64,000 nt of DNA from Ramlibacter sp. (GTDB taxonomy: Bacteria > Pseudomonadota > Gammaproteobacteria > Burkholderiales > Burkholderiaceae_C), in NCBI GenBank assembly GCA_013815685.1, contig JACDFR010000009.1, forward strand, positions 27,741 through 91,740, read 5' to 3'. This document shows, one piece after another, positions 15,360 through 25,095 of this stretch. Made by a program: the position numbers and the translations under genes. Each line of letters opens with the position of its first letter. The first letter of the stretch is position 1. The notes below the pieces were generated by a model that was not told where the DNA came from, did no database searches, and saw only the letters and a program-made list of their open reading frames with translations.

Positions 15360-16259
15360 ATGAAGAAGCATTTGTTGGCTTTTGCAGTCGCGGCCCTGGC
15401 CGCCGGTGGCGCGTTTGCCCAGGCGGGCGACACCATTGCCAAGGTCAAGGCCTCCGGCGTGGTCACCATGGGCGTGCGCGATTCCTCGGGTGCCCTGTCG
15501 TACACGCTGGGCGATGGCAAGTACGCCGGCTACCACGTCGAAATCTGCCAGCGCATCGTCGCCAACCTGGAAAAGGCCGCCGGCAAGAAGCTGGAAGTCA
15601 AGTACCAGCCCGTCACCTCGCAGAACCGCATCCCCCTGGTGCAAAACGGAACCGTGGACATCGAGTGCGGCTCGACCACGAACAATGCCACCCGCCAGAA
15701 GGACGTCGCCTTCGCGCTGACCACCTACGTGGAAGAAGTGCGTATCGCCGCCAAGGCCAACTCGGGCATCGACTCGCTGGCCAAGCTCAACGGCAAGAAC
15801 GTGGCCACCACCACCGGCACTACCTCGGTGCAGCTGCTGCGCAAGCACGAGCGCGCCAATGGGGTGGACTTCAAGGAAGTCTTCGGCAAGGACCATTCCG
15901 AAAGCTTCCTGCTGCTCGAGTCGGGCCGTGCCGACGCGTTCGTGATGGACGGCCAGATCCTGGCCGGCAACATCGCCACTTCCAAGAGCCCGGCTGACTA
16001 CCGCATCGTCGGCGAAGTGATCAGCGTCGAGCCGATCGCCATCATGCTGCGCAAGGACGATCCGGCGTTCAAGAAACTGGCCGACGACACCATCCGCGAA
16101 CTGGTCCGCACGGGCGAACTCGCGAAGCTGTACGACAAGTGGTTCGTCCAGCCCATCCCGCCAAAGAACACCAAGGTGGGCCTGCCCGCCAGCGACGCCA
16201 CCAAGTCCGCCTGGGCCAGCCCCAACGACAAGCCGCTGGAGGAGTACCTGAAGAAGTAA
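15360..16259 (+). CDS. gltI: Glutamate/aspartate ABC transporter substrate-binding protein
   Basis: A 299-residue periplasmic binding protein of the SBP_bac_3 type. The signal peptide is MKKHLLAFAVAALAAGGAFA, with cleavage near residue 20. Mature features match GltI: VTMGVRDSSGALSYTLGDG, GYHVEICQRIV, NGTVDIECGSTTNNATRQ and DGQILAGNIA. CAGGAG precedes the ATG at good spacing. It is the first gene of gltIJKL and is separated from gltJ by two hairpins that should raise binding protein over membrane component levels. Confidence 0.95.
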   Translation: MKKHLLAFAVAALAAGGAFAQAGDTIAKVKASGVVTMGVRDSSGALSYTLGDGKYAGYHVEICQRIVANLEKAAGKKLEVKYQPVTSQNRIPLVQNGTVDIECGSTTNNATRQKDVAFALTTYVEEVRIAAKANSGIDSLAKLNGKNVATTTGTTSVQLLRKHERANGVDFKEVFGKDHSESFLLLESGRADAFVMDGQILAGNIATSKSPADYRIVGEVISVEPIAIMLRKDDPAFKKLADDTIRELVRTGELAKLYDKWFVQPIPPKNTKVGLPASDATKSAWASPNDKPLEEYLKK

Positions 16260-16279
16260 TCGCAGCAGGCAGCCAGACG

Positions 16280-16313
16280 AACCCCGCCCGCTATTGCCCA
16301 GGCGGGGTTTCTG
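16280..16313 (+). terminator. Hairpin after gltI (attenuator)
   Basis: AACCCCGCC (16280-16288) pairs with GGCGGGGTT (16301-16309), followed by a short T-rich tract. It lies between the binding-protein gene and the permease genes, so partial termination is the likely role. Confidence 0.7.
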
Positions 16314-16328
16314 CTTTAAGGTAAGTCA

Positions 16329-16353
16329 GGCACGCGGAATGCGTGCCTTTTCA
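16329..16353 (+). terminator. Second hairpin between gltI and gltJ
   Basis: GGCACGC and GCGTGCC form a 7-base stem with a 5-base loop, followed by TTTTC. It stands directly after the first hairpin and upstream of the gltJ ribosome binding site, adding to intra-operon attenuation. Confidence 0.65.
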
Positions 16354-16384
16354 TTCCAAATGTTCCCCCGCAGGGAGATTCTTC

Positions 16385-17140
16385 ATGGCTTGGGACTGGC
16401 AGGTTTTCTGCAAGACGACGGACGAGGGCGCCTTGATGCCCAGCTGCCTGGGCAAGGCCGGCGACATCACCTACCTCGACTGGATGCTCCACGCCTGGGG
16501 CTGGACGCTTTCGGTGGCCGCCAGCGCCTGGGTGATCGCGGTGGTGACAGGTGCGCTGGTCGGCACCTTGCGCACGCTGCCCGACAGCCCCTGGATCGTG
16601 CGCCTGGCCAATGTGTGGGTCGAGTTGTTCCGCAATATCCCCATCCTGGTGCAGCTGTTCATCTGGTATTTCGTGATCCCCAAGCTGTTCCCGCTGTTCC
16701 AGCAAGTGCCCGGTTTCCTGCTGGTAATCTTCGCCCTGGGTTTTTTCACGTCGGCGCGCATCGCCGAACAGGTTCGCGCGGGCATCCAGGCCCTGCCACG
16801 CGGCCAGCGCTATGCCGGCATGGCGGTGGGTTTCAGCACGGTGCAGACCTACCGCTATGTGCTGCTTCCGATGGCGGTGCGGATCATCATGCCGCCGCTC
16901 ACCAGCGAATCGATGAACCTGCTGAAGAATTCGTCGGTCGCTTTCGCGGTGTCCATCGCCGAACTCACCATGTTCGCCATGCAGGCGCAGGAAGAGACCT
17001 CGCGCGGCATCGAGATCTACCTGGGCGTCACGGCCCTGTACGCCGTGTCGGCGTTCGCCGTGAACCGCATCTTCGCCTTCATCGAGAAGAAAGTGCAGAT
17101 TCCCGGCTTCATCGTGGCCGGCGGGACGGGAGGCCACTGA
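16385..17140 (+). CDS. gltJ: Glutamate/aspartate ABC transporter permease GltJ
   Basis: A 251-residue inner-membrane permease of the HisMQ/GltJ type. ATG 16385 with GGGAGA upstream gives MAWDWQVFCK, the family start. The polar amino acid permease loop is seen as ARIAEQVRAGIQALPRGQRYAG, which docks on GltL, and EAA-loop-like VLLPMAVRIIMPPLTSESMN. It forms the heteromeric pore with GltK. A short repeat element separates it from gltK. Confidence 0.94.
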   Translation: MAWDWQVFCKTTDEGALMPSCLGKAGDITYLDWMLHAWGWTLSVAASAWVIAVVTGALVGTLRTLPDSPWIVRLANVWVELFRNIPILVQLFIWYFVIPKLFPLFQQVPGFLLVIFALGFFTSARIAEQVRAGIQALPRGQRYAGMAVGFSTVQTYRYVLLPMAVRIIMPPLTSESMNLLKNSSVAFAVSIAELTMFAMQAQEETSRGIEIYLGVTALYAVSAFAVNRIFAFIEKKVQIPGFIVAGGTGGH

Positions 17141-17142
17141 TG

Positions 17143-17221
17143 AATATGAGCCCCCGCGTTCACTATCGTTCTCTGCCCCCCAAGGAGGTGCCTGCCTCCC
17201 TGGAGACGGCTCGTCGGGAGG
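17143..17221 (+). repeat. GC-rich palindromic repeat element in the gltJ-gltK spacer
   Basis: The element runs from GCCCCCGCGTTCACT through CTGCCCCCCAAGGAGG to GCTCGTCGGGAGGC. It is the same family as copies at 32205-32290, 35463-35530 and 41060-41235. Its 3' end GGGAGGC supplies the ribosome binding site of gltK, which begins at 17223. Confidence 0.75.
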
Positions 17222-17222
17222 C

Positions 17223-17894
17223 ATGATGGGAAACCTCGACCTCACCTTCCTCAACTGGGACCTGATCAGCAAGTTCGTCATCAAGGGTTTCTGGTTCAGC
17301 GTCGAGCTGACCGTCATCGCCACCATCGGCGGCATCATCTTCGGCACCATCCTCGCGCTGATGCGCCTGTCGGGCAGGACGGTGCTGGCGCTGCCGGCCA
17401 CCATCTATGTCAACGGCATGCGCTCCATCCCGCTGGTGATGGTGATCCTCTGGTTCTTCCTGCTGGTGCCGGCGATCATCGGGCGGCCGGTGGGCGCCGA
17501 GTACTCGGCCATCATCACCTTCATTGCTTTCGAGGCCGCGTACTTCAGCGAGATCATGCGCGCGGGCATCCAGTCGATCGCCCGCGGCCAGGTGCATGCG
17601 GGCCAGGCGCTGGGCATGACGTACGGCCAGAACATGCGGCTGGTCATCCTGCCGCAGGCTTTTCGCAACATGCTGCCCGTGCTGCTGACGCAGACCATCA
17701 TCCTGTTCCAGGACACCTCGCTGGTCTATGCCATTGGCGCCTATGACCTGCTCAAGGGGTTCGTGACCGCCGGCAAGATCTATGGGCGGCCCGAAGAGGC
17801 GTACCTGCTCGCCGCCGTCGTCTATTTCGCCGTCTGCTACGGCCTGTCCTACATGGTCAAGCGCCTGCAGGCCAGGATCGCCATCATCCGCTGA
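17223..17894 (+). CDS. gltK: Glutamate/aspartate ABC transporter permease GltK
   Basis: A 223-residue permease, second subunit of the GltJK pore. Five hydrophobic segments flank the conserved loop EIMRAGIQSIARGQVHAGQA (ATPase docking), followed by LGMTYGQNMRLVILPQAFRN. Tandem ATGs at 17223 and 17226 are possible starts; the GGGAGG from the upstream repeat favours the first. gltL follows after 21 bases. Confidence 0.94.
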   Translation: MMGNLDLTFLNWDLISKFVIKGFWFSVELTVIATIGGIIFGTILALMRLSGRTVLALPATIYVNGMRSIPLVMVILWFFLLVPAIIGRPVGAEYSAIITFIAFEAAYFSEIMRAGIQSIARGQVHAGQALGMTYGQNMRLVILPQAFRNMLPVLLTQTIILFQDTSLVYAIGAYDLLKGFVTAGKIYGRPEEAYLLAAVVYFAVCYGLSYMVKRLQARIAIIR

Positions 17895-17915
17895 ACATTT
17901 TCAAGAGAAGCTGCC

Positions 17916-18653
17916 ATGATTGAAATGAAGAACGTGTCGAAGTGGTATGGCCCGGTGCAGGTGCTCACCGATTGCTCGGTCAAGATCAACAAGGGCGATG
18001 TGGTCGTGGTTTGCGGCCCCTCGGGATCGGGCAAATCCACCTTGATCAAGACGGTGAATGCCCTCGAGCCCTTTCAGAAAGGCGAGATCTTCGTCGACGG
18101 CATCGCGGTGCACGACCCGAAGACCGACCTGCCCAAGCTGCGCAGCCGCGTGGGCATGGTGTTCCAGCACTTCGAGCTGTTCCCGCACCTGTCCGTGACC
18201 GAGAACCTGACCATTGCCCAGGTCAAGGTGCTCAACCGCAGCAAGGACGAAGCCCTGGCGCGCGGCCTGAAGATGCTCGACCGCGTGGGCCTGATGGTGC
18301 ACAAGGACAAGTTCCCCGGCCAGCTTTCGGGCGGCCAGCAGCAGCGGGTGGCCATCGCGCGCGCGCTGTCGATGGACCCGATCGTGATGCTGTTCGACGA
18401 GCCGACCTCGGCGCTCGACCCCGAGATGGTGGGCGAGGTGCTGGACGTGATGGTGAAGCTGGCTAAGGAAGGCATGACCATGATGGTCGTCACGCACGAA
18501 ATGGGATTCGCCCGCAAGGTGGCCAGCCGCGTGATCTTCATCGATGTGGGGGGCCGCATCCTGGAGGACTGTTCCAAGGACGACTTCTTCGGCCACCCCG
18601 AAGCCCGCCAGCCGCGCACCAAGGACTTCCTGAACAAGATCCTGGCTCACTAA
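17916..18653 (+). CDS. gltL: Glutamate/aspartate ABC transporter ATP-binding protein
   Basis: A 245-residue ATPase driving GltIJK uptake. Walker A is GPSGSGKST (about residues 33-41), the Q-loop is in [14 protein letters not shown], the signature is LSGGQQQR, Walker B is [15 protein letters not shown], and the H-loop is [29 protein letters not shown] is the standard start, with AAGAGAAG upstream. It is the last gene of the operon, and a repeat follows before pyrC. Confidence 0.96.
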   Translation: MIEMKNVSKWYGPVQVLTDCSVKINKGDVVVVCGPSGSGKSTLIKTVNALEPFQKGEIFVDGIAVHDPKTDLPKLRSRVGMVFQHFELFPHLSVTENLTIAQVKVLNRSKDEALARGLKMLDRVGLMVHKDKFPGQLSGGQQQRVAIARALSMDPIVMLFDEPTSALDPEMVGEVLDVMVKLAKEGMTMMVVTHEMGFARKVASRVIFIDVGGRILEDCSKDDFFGHPEARQPRTKDFLNKILAH

Positions 18654-18655
18654 AG

Positions 18656-18735
18656 GACGCCCCCCGAAGCGGCTGCGCCGCCTCCCCCACTGGGGGGCGC
18701 CGCCAGCGGCCCGGCAAAGCCGGTTGCGCGGCTAC
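18656..18735 (+). repeat. GC-rich palindromic repeat between gltL and pyrC
   Basis: GCCCCCCGAAGCGG ... CCGCCTCCCCCACTGGGGGGC is a strongly self-complementary stretch. It belongs to the same general class of CCCCCC/GGGGGG-containing intergenic repeats seen elsewhere in the window. It may terminate gltIJKL transcripts, but lacks a T tract. Confidence 0.55.
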
Positions 18736-18762
18736 CCCGAACGGTCCGGCGACAATAGCGCC

Positions 18763-19794
18763 ATGACCCAGCAAATCACCATCACGCGTCCCGACGACTG
18801 GCACCTGCATGTGCGGGACGGCGAAGCGCTGAAGGCGGTGGTGCCGCACACGGCCGCACAGTTCGGCCGCGCCATTATCATGCCCAACCTCAGGCCGCCC
18901 ATCACCACGGCGGCCCAGGCCGTCGCCTATCGCGAGCGCATCGCGGCGGCTGTGCCGCGGGGCATGAGTTTCGAGCCGTTGATGACGCTGTACCTCACCG
19001 ACAACCTGCAGCCCGAAGAGATCAGGCGGGCGAAAGAGGCGGGTGTGGTGGCTGTCAAGCTGTATCCGGCGGGCGCCACCACGAACAGCGACGCCGGCGT
19101 GACCGACCTGCGCAAGACCTACAAGACTCTGGAAGAGATGCAGCGCCAGGGCCTCGTGCTGCTGGTGCACGGCGAGGTGACATCGCCCGAGGTCGACTTG
19201 TTCGATCGCGAGGCCACCTTCATCGACACGCAGCTCATTCCGCTGCGGCGCGATTTCGCGCAACTCAAGATCGTGTTCGAGCACATCACCACGCGCGAGG
19301 CGGCTCAGTATGTGCAGGGCGCGGATCGCTTCACCGCGGCGACGATCACGGCGCATCACCTGCTCTACAACCGTAACGCCATCTTCATGGGTGGCATCCG
19401 GCCGCACTACTACTGCCTGCCGGTGCTCAAGCGCGAGGTGCACCGCGTCGCGCTGGTCGAGGCGGCCACCGGCGGAAGCGAAAAGTTCTTCCTGGGCACG
19501 GACAGCGCGCCGCATCCGGCCCACCTGAAGGAGCATGCCAGCGGCTGCGCCGGCTGCTACACGGCGCACGCCGCGATCGAGCTGTATGCCGAGGCCTTCG
19601 ACAGCGCCGGTGCGCTCGACAAGCTCGAAGGCTTCGCAAGCATCCACGGCCCCGGCTTCTATGGTCTTGCGCGCAACGGCGCGACGATCACCTTGAAGCG
19701 CGAGAGCTGGACGGTGCCCGAGAGCTACGCCTTCGGCGAAGCCAAGCTCAAGCCGCTGCGCGCCGATGAATCCGTGGCCTGGAAGCTCGCATGA
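18763..19794 (+). CDS. pyrC: Dihydroorotase
   Basis: A 343-residue class II dihydroorotase that cyclises N-carbamoyl-aspartate in de novo pyrimidine synthesis. Binuclear zinc ligands are visible: [10 protein letters not shown] (His-x-His), carbamylated Lys in [13 protein letters not shown], His in LLVHGEV, His in FEHITTREA and Asp in [11 protein letters not shown] 18763 gives [16 protein letters not shown], the E. coli-like start. It overlaps the following NYN gene by 4 bases. Confidence 0.97.
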   Translation: MTQQITITRPDDWHLHVRDGEALKAVVPHTAAQFGRAIIMPNLRPPITTAAQAVAYRERIAAAVPRGMSFEPLMTLYLTDNLQPEEIRRAKEAGVVAVKLYPAGATTNSDAGVTDLRKTYKTLEEMQRQGLVLLVHGEVTSPEVDLFDREATFIDTQLIPLRRDFAQLKIVFEHITTREAAQYVQGADRFTAATITAHHLLYNRNAIFMGGIRPHYYCLPVLKREVHRVALVEAATGGSEKFFLGTDSAPHPAHLKEHASGCAGCYTAHAAIELYAEAFDSAGALDKLEGFASIHGPGFYGLARNGATITLKRESWTVPESYAFGEAKLKPLRADESVAWKLA

Positions 19795-20537
19795 ACAATT
19801 CCGGGCGGGTGATGCTGCTGATCGATGCGGACAATGTGTCGGCCGACGTGATCGAACAGGCGGTGCAGCGCACGATGGCCGGGCACGGCGCCATCCACGT
19901 GCGCCGCGCCTACTGCAACGCCGAGGCGGCGGTGAAGCACCAGGCGCTGTTCAAGCGGCTGTCGGTGCGGCCCATGGTCAACCTGTCGGCGGGAAAGAAC
20001 AGCACCGACATCGCCTTGGCAGTCGACGCCATCGACCTGGTCATCGCGGAGCGGCCCGACCTGGTCGTGCTGGTCTCATCCGATTCCGATTTCGCGCCGC
20101 TGGTCATCCGGCTGCGCGAAAAGGGATGCCGGGTGTGCGGCATCGGCCAGCAAGGCAAGACCGGCGAAGAGACAACGGCCGTGTACGACGAATTCATCGA
20201 TCTGCGGCACCAGCCCGCACGTGCGGCGGCGCGGCCGACACCGGCGCCGGCGGTCAAGCGGCCCGCGAGGGCGCCGGCCCGTGCCAAGGCGGCCGTGGCC
20301 GCGCCCGTTGCGCCGGCCCCGCCCGATGACGTGGTGCGCATCTTGCAGGCCCTGCCCGAGATGCGCGCCGGCGAGCGGATGGAGTTGAATCAGGCGGCCG
20401 AGGCGCTGCGCGCCGCCAAGCTGCTGGGCCGCGGCGGCAGTTCGCTCAAGCTGTTCAAGAAGCACCCCGAGTTCTTCGCCCTCACGCCTGAAACGCGGCC
20501 CAGCAAGGTCCAATACCTGCGGGCTCAGGCCAGGTAA
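19791..20537 (+). CDS. NYN-domain (LabA/PIN-like) putative ribonuclease
   Basis: A 248-residue protein with an N-terminal NYN domain. Conserved acidic residues sit in [28 protein letters not shown] and [17 protein letters not shown], the metal site of PIN-like RNases. An Ala/Pro-rich linker (about 145-175) leads to a C-terminal segment ([29 protein letters not shown]) resembling an OST-HTH/LOTUS RNA-binding domain. The ATGA overlap with pyrC indicates co-translation. The RNA target is unknown. Confidence 0.85.
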   Translation: MNNSGRVMLLIDADNVSADVIEQAVQRTMAGHGAIHVRRAYCNAEAAVKHQALFKRLSVRPMVNLSAGKNSTDIALAVDAIDLVIAERPDLVVLVSSDSDFAPLVIRLREKGCRVCGIGQQGKTGEETTAVYDEFIDLRHQPARAAARPTPAPAVKRPARAPARAKAAVAAPVAPAPPDDVVRILQALPEMRAGERMELNQAAEALRAAKLLGRGGSSLKLFKKHPEFFALTPETRPSKVQYLRAQAR

Positions 20538-20540
20538 GGA

Positions 20541-21305
20541 ATGGCTGGCTGGCAAGCGCAGCTCGCGGCACTGCAAGAGGGAGGCCCCTGGTTCGACCCG
20601 TGGCGCGATATCGGTGCGCAAGTCGCCGCCGAGGTGCAAGCCGGGGCCGGCCTTCACGAGGCGCTCAACCTCCATGCCGCCGCGTCCGTGCGCTTCGCTC
20701 CCGCGCAGGAGCTTCCGCGGGGAATGGCCTACGAGCGCTACGTCCACGAAACCACCCGCTGCCCCACCCGCGACAACCTGCACGACTTCTTCAATGGATT
20801 GTGCTGGGGGCAGCTGCCGAAAGCCAAGAAAAAACTCAACGAACTGCAAGCCATGCAAATCGCCCGGGCGGGCGTGGGCGATGCGCGCGGGCCGGTGCGC
20901 GACGCGATCACGGTGTTCGACGAGAACGGAGCGGTGCTGCACGCTCCGCCCGAGCTGTGGGCGGCGCTGGCCGGGCGGCAATGGCGGCGGCTTTTCGTGG
21001 ACTTGCGCCCGCTCTGGCGGCAAGCCAGGCTCATCGTGTTCGGCCATGCGCTGCTCGAAAAGCTGGTGCAGCCGCGCAAGGACATCGCGGCCCACGTCTG
21101 GCGCGGCGACTGCCCGGCAGGGTCCATGGTCGAGGTGGACGCCTGGCTGGCCGGCGAGTTCACGGCAGAGCGGCTGGCAGCCAAGCCCTTCGCCCCGCTG
21201 CCGGTTCTGGGAATACCCGGCTGGGCGGCCGAAAACGAGAACCTTTCCTTTTATGATGACTCACTGGTATTTCGCCCGCCCGGGCGAAGAACGCCCAGCA
21301 CTTGA
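20541..21305 (+). CDS. DUF3025-family protein
   Basis: A 254-residue conserved protein of unknown function. The family hallmark [20 protein letters not shown], followed by [19 protein letters not shown], is clear, as is the second block [20 protein letters not shown]. It has no signal peptide or membrane segment. It lies 3 bases after the NYN gene, continuing the pyrC transcript. Its conserved His, Asp and Asn residues hint at an enzyme, but no activity is established. Confidence 0.85.
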   Translation: MAGWQAQLAALQEGGPWFDPWRDIGAQVAAEVQAGAGLHEALNLHAAASVRFAPAQELPRGMAYERYVHETTRCPTRDNLHDFFNGLCWGQLPKAKKKLNELQAMQIARAGVGDARGPVRDAITVFDENGAVLHAPPELWAALAGRQWRRLFVDLRPLWRQARLIVFGHALLEKLVQPRKDIAAHVWRGDCPAGSMVEVDAWLAGEFTAERLAAKPFAPLPVLGIPGWAAENENLSFYDDSLVFRPPGRRTPST

Positions 21306-21370
21306 TTTGGGCGGCCCCAGCCACATCTGAAGGCAAGGTGACCTTTTCCACCTGTCGGAGACTTCCATAC

Positions 21371-22237
21371 ATGAAACGCATCGTCCTGTTCGTCTTGACC
21401 AACCTGGCCATCGTGGTCGTGCTGGGCATCGTGGCCAGCCTGCTGGGCGTCAACCGCTATCTCACGGCGAACGGCCTCAACCTGGGCGCGCTGCTGGTGT
21501 TCGCCTTCATCATGGGCTTCGGCGGCGCGTTTATATCGCTGCTGCTGTCCAAACCCATCGCCAAGTGGAGCTCGGGCGTGCAGGTGATAGCGCAGCCGGC
21601 CAACGCCGATGAGGCCTGGATCGTGGACACGGTGCGCAAGTTCGCCGACAAGTCGGGCATCGGCATGCCCGAGGTCGGCATTTTCCAGGGCGAGCCCAAC
21701 GCGTTTGCCACCGGCGCCTTCAAGAACAACGCGCTGGTGGCCGTGTCGACGGGCCTCCTGCAGGGCATGACGCGCGAGGAAGTCGAGGCGGTGATCGGCC
21801 ACGAGGTCGCGCACATCGCCAACGGCGACATGGTCACCATGACGCTGATCCAGGGCGTGATGAACACCTTCGTCGTGTTCCTGTCGCGGGTGATCGGCTA
21901 CGCCGTGGACAGCTTCCTGCATCGCGGGGAAAGCCGCTCCGGCCCGGGCATCGGCTACTGGGTGACCACCATCGTGCTCGACATCCTGCTGGGCTTCCTG
22001 GCTGCAATCATCGTTGCCTGGTTCTCGCGCCAGCGCGAGTTCCGCGCCGACGCAGGCGCATCGCAATTGCTGGGCCGCAAGCAACCCATGATCAACGCCC
22101 TGGCGCGCCTGGGCGGCATGGTGCCGGGCGAACTGCCCAAGGGCCTGCAAACCCTCGGCATCACTTCCGGCGTGGGCAAGCTGTTCTCCACGCACCCGCC
22201 GATCGAAGAGCGTATCGCCCGGCTGCAGGCTGCCTGA
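21371..22237 (+). CDS. htpX: Membrane-integrated zinc protease HtpX
   Basis: A 288-residue M48 metalloprotease that degrades misfolded membrane proteins with FtsH. Two N-terminal membrane segments (about 4-24 and 35-57) precede the zinc motif [12 protein letters not shown] near residue 142, and further helices follow. [13 protein letters not shown] carries the third zinc ligand Glu. ATG 21371 ([19 protein letters not shown]) matches the family start. It is convergent with the oxidoreductase gene 12 bases away. Confidence 0.96.
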   Translation: MKRIVLFVLTNLAIVVVLGIVASLLGVNRYLTANGLNLGALLVFAFIMGFGGAFISLLLSKPIAKWSSGVQVIAQPANADEAWIVDTVRKFADKSGIGMPEVGIFQGEPNAFATGAFKNNALVAVSTGLLQGMTREEVEAVIGHEVAHIANGDMVTMTLIQGVMNTFVVFLSRVIGYAVDSFLHRGESRSGPGIGYWVTTIVLDILLGFLAAIIVAWFSRQREFRADAGASQLLGRKQPMINALARLGGMVPGELPKGLQTLGITSGVGKLFSTHPPIEERIARLQAA

Positions 22238-22249
22238 GCTGCAGGCGGC

Positions 22250-23899
22250 CTAAGTAGCCGCGGCCGTGCCGGACAGCAGCATCTGGATGGCCACCGCTTC
22301 CCCGACGCGGATGCCGTCCACGCCCGCTGAAAGAATGCCGCCGGCGTAGCTGGCCCCTTCGCCGGCCGGGTAGAGGCCGCGCACATTCACGCTCTGGTAG
22401 TCCTCGCCGCGGGTGATCTTGAGCGGCGAGGACGTGCGCGTCTCCACGCCCGTCAGCACGGCGTCGGCCCGGTCGAACCCCTTGATCTTGCGGCCGAACG
22501 CGGGCAGCGCCTCGCGCAGCGCTTCGATGGCGTAGCCGGGCAGGGCGGCATGCAGGTCGCCCGGCTTCACGCCCGGCTTGTACGACGGCTCCACATCGCC
22601 CCACTGGGTGGACGGGCGGCCGGCGATGAAATCGCCCACCAGCTGGCCGGGGGCTTCATAGGTGCCGCCGCCCAGCACAAAGGCATGGGACTCGAGCTGC
22701 CGTTGCAGGGCGATGCCGGCCAGCGGACCGCCGGGGTAGTCGCGCGGATCGATGCCCACCACCATGCCCGCGTTGGCGTTGCGTTCGTTGCGCGAATACT
22801 GGCTCATGCCGTTGGTCACCACCCGATTCGGCTCCGACGTGGCCGCGACGACGGTGCCGCCCGGGCACATGCAGAAACTGTAGACCGAGCGCCCGTTGCT
22901 GGCGTGATGCACCAGCTTGTAGTCGGCCGCGCCCAGCAAGGGGTGCCCGGCATGCCGGCCCCAGCGGGCGCGGTCGATCACGCCCTGCGGATGCTCGATG
23001 CGAAAGCCGATCGAAAAGGGCTTGGCCTCCAGGAAGACGCCGCGCTCATGCAGCATCTCGAAGGTGTCGCGCGAGCTGTGGCCCAGCGCCAGCACCACCT
23101 GGTCGGCGCGCAGTTCGCTGCTGCGGCCGCTGGCCTGGTCCAGCACCGTGAGGCCGCGCAGGTGGCCCTCCTCGATCAGGAGGTCGGTGACGCGCTGCTC
23201 GAAACGGATCTCGCCCCCCATGGCGATGATCTGCTCGCGCATGTTTTCCACCACCTTCACCAGCTTGAAGGTGCCGATGTGGGGGTGGGCCGCCCACAGG
23301 ATTTCCGCGGGCGCGCCGGCCTTCACGAACTCGTTCATGACCTTGCGGCCCAGGTGCCTCGGGTCCTTGATCTGGCTGTAGAGCTTGCCGTCGGAGAAGG
23401 TGCCGGCGCCGCCTTCGCCGAACTGCACGTTGCTCTCGGGGTCGAGCACGTTCTTGCGCCACAGGCCCCAGGTGTCCTTGGTGCGCTCGCGTACCGGCTT
23501 GCCGCGCTCCAGCACGATCGGCCGCAGTCCCATCTGCGCCAGCGCCAGCGCGGCGAAGATGCCGCAGGGCCCGAAGCCGACGACCACCGGCCGGTGAGGC
23601 AGGGGTGAGGGCACCTGCACCGGGGGCCGCCAGACCATGTCGGGCGTGGACACGATGTGCGGATGGCTGGAAAATTTCGCCAGCAGGGCGGCTTCGCCAA
23701 AGCCATCTGCCAATGTCACATCGACGATGTAGACGGCGGCCAGATCCGCCTTGCGTGCATCGAAGCTGCGCTTGAACACGTCGACTCCGGCGATGTCATC
23801 GGCGCGCAGCCCGAGCAGGCGCTGGGCCGCCGCGCGCAAGGCGGGCTCGGGCTGCTCCGCCTGTGCCAGCGTGAGCTTGATTTCGCAGAGTCTGATCAT
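22250..23899 (-). CDS. FAD-dependent oxidoreductase of the COG2509 type
   Basis: A 549-residue flavoprotein. A small N-terminal domain (about 1-95) precedes the dinucleotide-binding motif VVGFGPCGIFAALALAQMG (about 107-125). Later come FGEGGAGTFSDGKLYSQIKD, typical of this uncharacterised dehydrogenase family, and a C-terminal FAD motif GLYPAGEGASYAGGILSAG. ATG 23899 starts the conserved MIRLCEIKLTL; an upstream extension would run into rnpB. The substrate is unknown. Confidence 0.88.
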   Translation of the reverse strand: MIRLCEIKLTLAQAEQPEPALRAAAQRLLGLRADDIAGVDVFKRSFDARKADLAAVYIVDVTLADGFGEAALLAKFSSHPHIVSTPDMVWRPPVQVPSPLPHRPVVVGFGPCGIFAALALAQMGLRPIVLERGKPVRERTKDTWGLWRKNVLDPESNVQFGEGGAGTFSDGKLYSQIKDPRHLGRKVMNEFVKAGAPAEILWAAHPHIGTFKLVKVVENMREQIIAMGGEIRFEQRVTDLLIEEGHLRGLTVLDQASGRSSELRADQVVLALGHSSRDTFEMLHERGVFLEAKPFSIGFRIEHPQGVIDRARWGRHAGHPLLGAADYKLVHHASNGRSVYSFCMCPGGTVVAATSEPNRVVTNGMSQYSRNERNANAGMVVGIDPRDYPGGPLAGIALQRQLESHAFVLGGGTYEAPGQLVGDFIAGRPSTQWGDVEPSYKPGVKPGDLHAALPGYAIEALREALPAFGRKIKGFDRADAVLTGVETRTSSPLKITRGEDYQSVNVRGLYPAGEGASYAGGILSAGVDGIRVGEAVAIQMLLSGTAAAT

Positions 23900-23917
23900 G
23901 TCCCATGGGCCCGTGTC

Positions 23918-23946
23918 GATCGGGCAAATCGGAGGTGACGGATAAT
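23918..23946 (+). promoter_or_regulatory. Probable rnpB promoter
   Basis: A GATAAT -10 box at 23941-23946 lies about 10 bases before the mature 5' end of rnpB, with a weak -35 (GATCGG at 23918-23923) at 17-base spacing. It sits between the divergent oxidoreductase start and rnpB. Confidence 0.4.
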
Positions 23947-23955
23947 ACCGCCCGT

Positions 23956-24344
23956 GAAGCCCGCCAGACCGCCGCTGGTGCCGGGATCCAGGCGACGCTT
24001 GCGTCGCGTGGGAAACCAGGCACTGGAGGAACGTCCGGACTGCACAGGGCAGCGTAGCAGGTAACACCTGTCCACCGTGAGGTGAGGATCAGAGCAACAG
24101 AGACGAGTCGCGGCGGGCAACCGCTGCGGGTGAAACGGGCAATCTCTACGCGCAGCAATACCAAGTAGGCCAGCCTGGAGCGGCGCGGTACGCCGCGACT
24201 CTCCGCCTTGTGGCACCGCAAGGAGAGCTGGCGGGTAGGTAGCACCGAGCTGCTTGGCGACAAGCAGCCCAGAGGAATGGCGGTCACGCCGCGCCTTCGA
24301 AAGAAAGTGCGGCGCCACAGAATCCGGCTTATCGGCGGACTTCA
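23956..24344 (+). ncRNA. rnpB: RNase P RNA, class A
   Basis: This is the catalytic RNA that trims the 5' leaders of tRNA precursors. Conserved core elements appear in order: GAAGCCCGCCAGACC (P1 strand), GGAGGAACGTCCGGAC, CAGGGCAGCGTAGCAGGTAA, CAGAGCAACAGAGACGAG, GGGTGAAACGGGCAA, and ACAGAATCCGGCTTATCGG near the 3' end. GGCGGACTTC closes P1 with the 5' end. A T7 run directly follows and serves as terminator. About 390 nt is the normal length for beta-proteobacteria. Confidence 0.95.
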
Positions 24345-24384
24345 CACTTTTTTTGGAGCGTCAGCAGCCTTCCAGGCGGCGCGG

Positions 24385-25095
24385 CTAGAAACGCTCGCCC
24401 AGCTGAAGGTAGCGCCACCCGCCCGGCGGCAGGCCCGCCATTGGCACCCGCCCCAGCCGGATCCGCTTTAGCGACGTCAGGCGCAGGCCGACCTGCTCGC
24501 ACATCCAGGGCACGGTGGCGGGCGCGATTCCCTTGATGGCGAATCGCAGCCGCTTCTCGCTTTGCCAGCTGGCCTTGGCCGGCGGCAGGGGCCGGCCTTC
24601 GAACGACATGCCATGGCACAGCAAGGCCAGGCCCCCGGCCGCGATGTCTCCGCAGACCTCGGCGACCAGCTCCTGCTCGATATGCCAGGCGTCTTCGGTG
24701 AGCTTGCGAACCACGCGCCGGTCCTGGCTGTACACCGCCAGCCCGCTGGCCGGCGAAGGCAATGCCATCAGGCTCGCCAGCTGCGCAAAATGGCGCTTCA
24801 CCGTGCGAATATCAGACGCGTCGTCAGCGACACGACTGGCCGGCATCAGCAGGCGCTGCGCCTCTTCATAGGCGATGCCGACAGGCTTGTGCAGCAGCAA
24901 CGTGACCGGCTCCAGGGCCGCCGTGGTGGCCCCCGGGTCCAATTCGATCTTCTGGCCGCCAACGCGAAACTGCGGCTCTTCGATGACCACACCGTCGACC
25001 CGCACCCAGCCGCCCTCGATGTACTGCTCGGCCTCGCGGCGCGAGCACGGCACCATCGCCGCGACGCGCTTGGCAAGCCGGACCGGCTCGGTCAT
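24385..25095 (-). CDS. S4-domain, RsuA/RluF-like protein with an altered catalytic motif
   Basis: A 236-residue protein with an N-terminal S4 RNA-binding domain (RLAKRVAAMVPCSRREAEQY, then GWVRVDGVVIEEP) and a pseudouridine synthase fold (VTLLLHKPVGIAYEEAQRLL, GLRLTSLKRIRLGRVPM). The family motif GRLDxxSxGLLL is replaced by ALPSPASGLAVYS, so the invariant catalytic Asp appears absent. It may therefore bind RNA without catalysis. It is coupled to the upstream Nudix/MBL gene by a 4-base overlap. Confidence 0.8.
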   Translation of the reverse strand: MTEPVRLAKRVAAMVPCSRREAEQYIEGGWVRVDGVVIEEPQFRVGGQKIELDPGATTAALEPVTLLLHKPVGIAYEEAQRLLMPASRVADDASDIRTVKRHFAQLASLMALPSPASGLAVYSQDRRVVRKLTEDAWHIEQELVAEVCGDIAAGGLALLCHGMSFEGRPLPPAKASWQSEKRLRFAIKGIAPATVPWMCEQVGLRLTSLKRIRLGRVPMAGLPPGGWRYLQLGERF

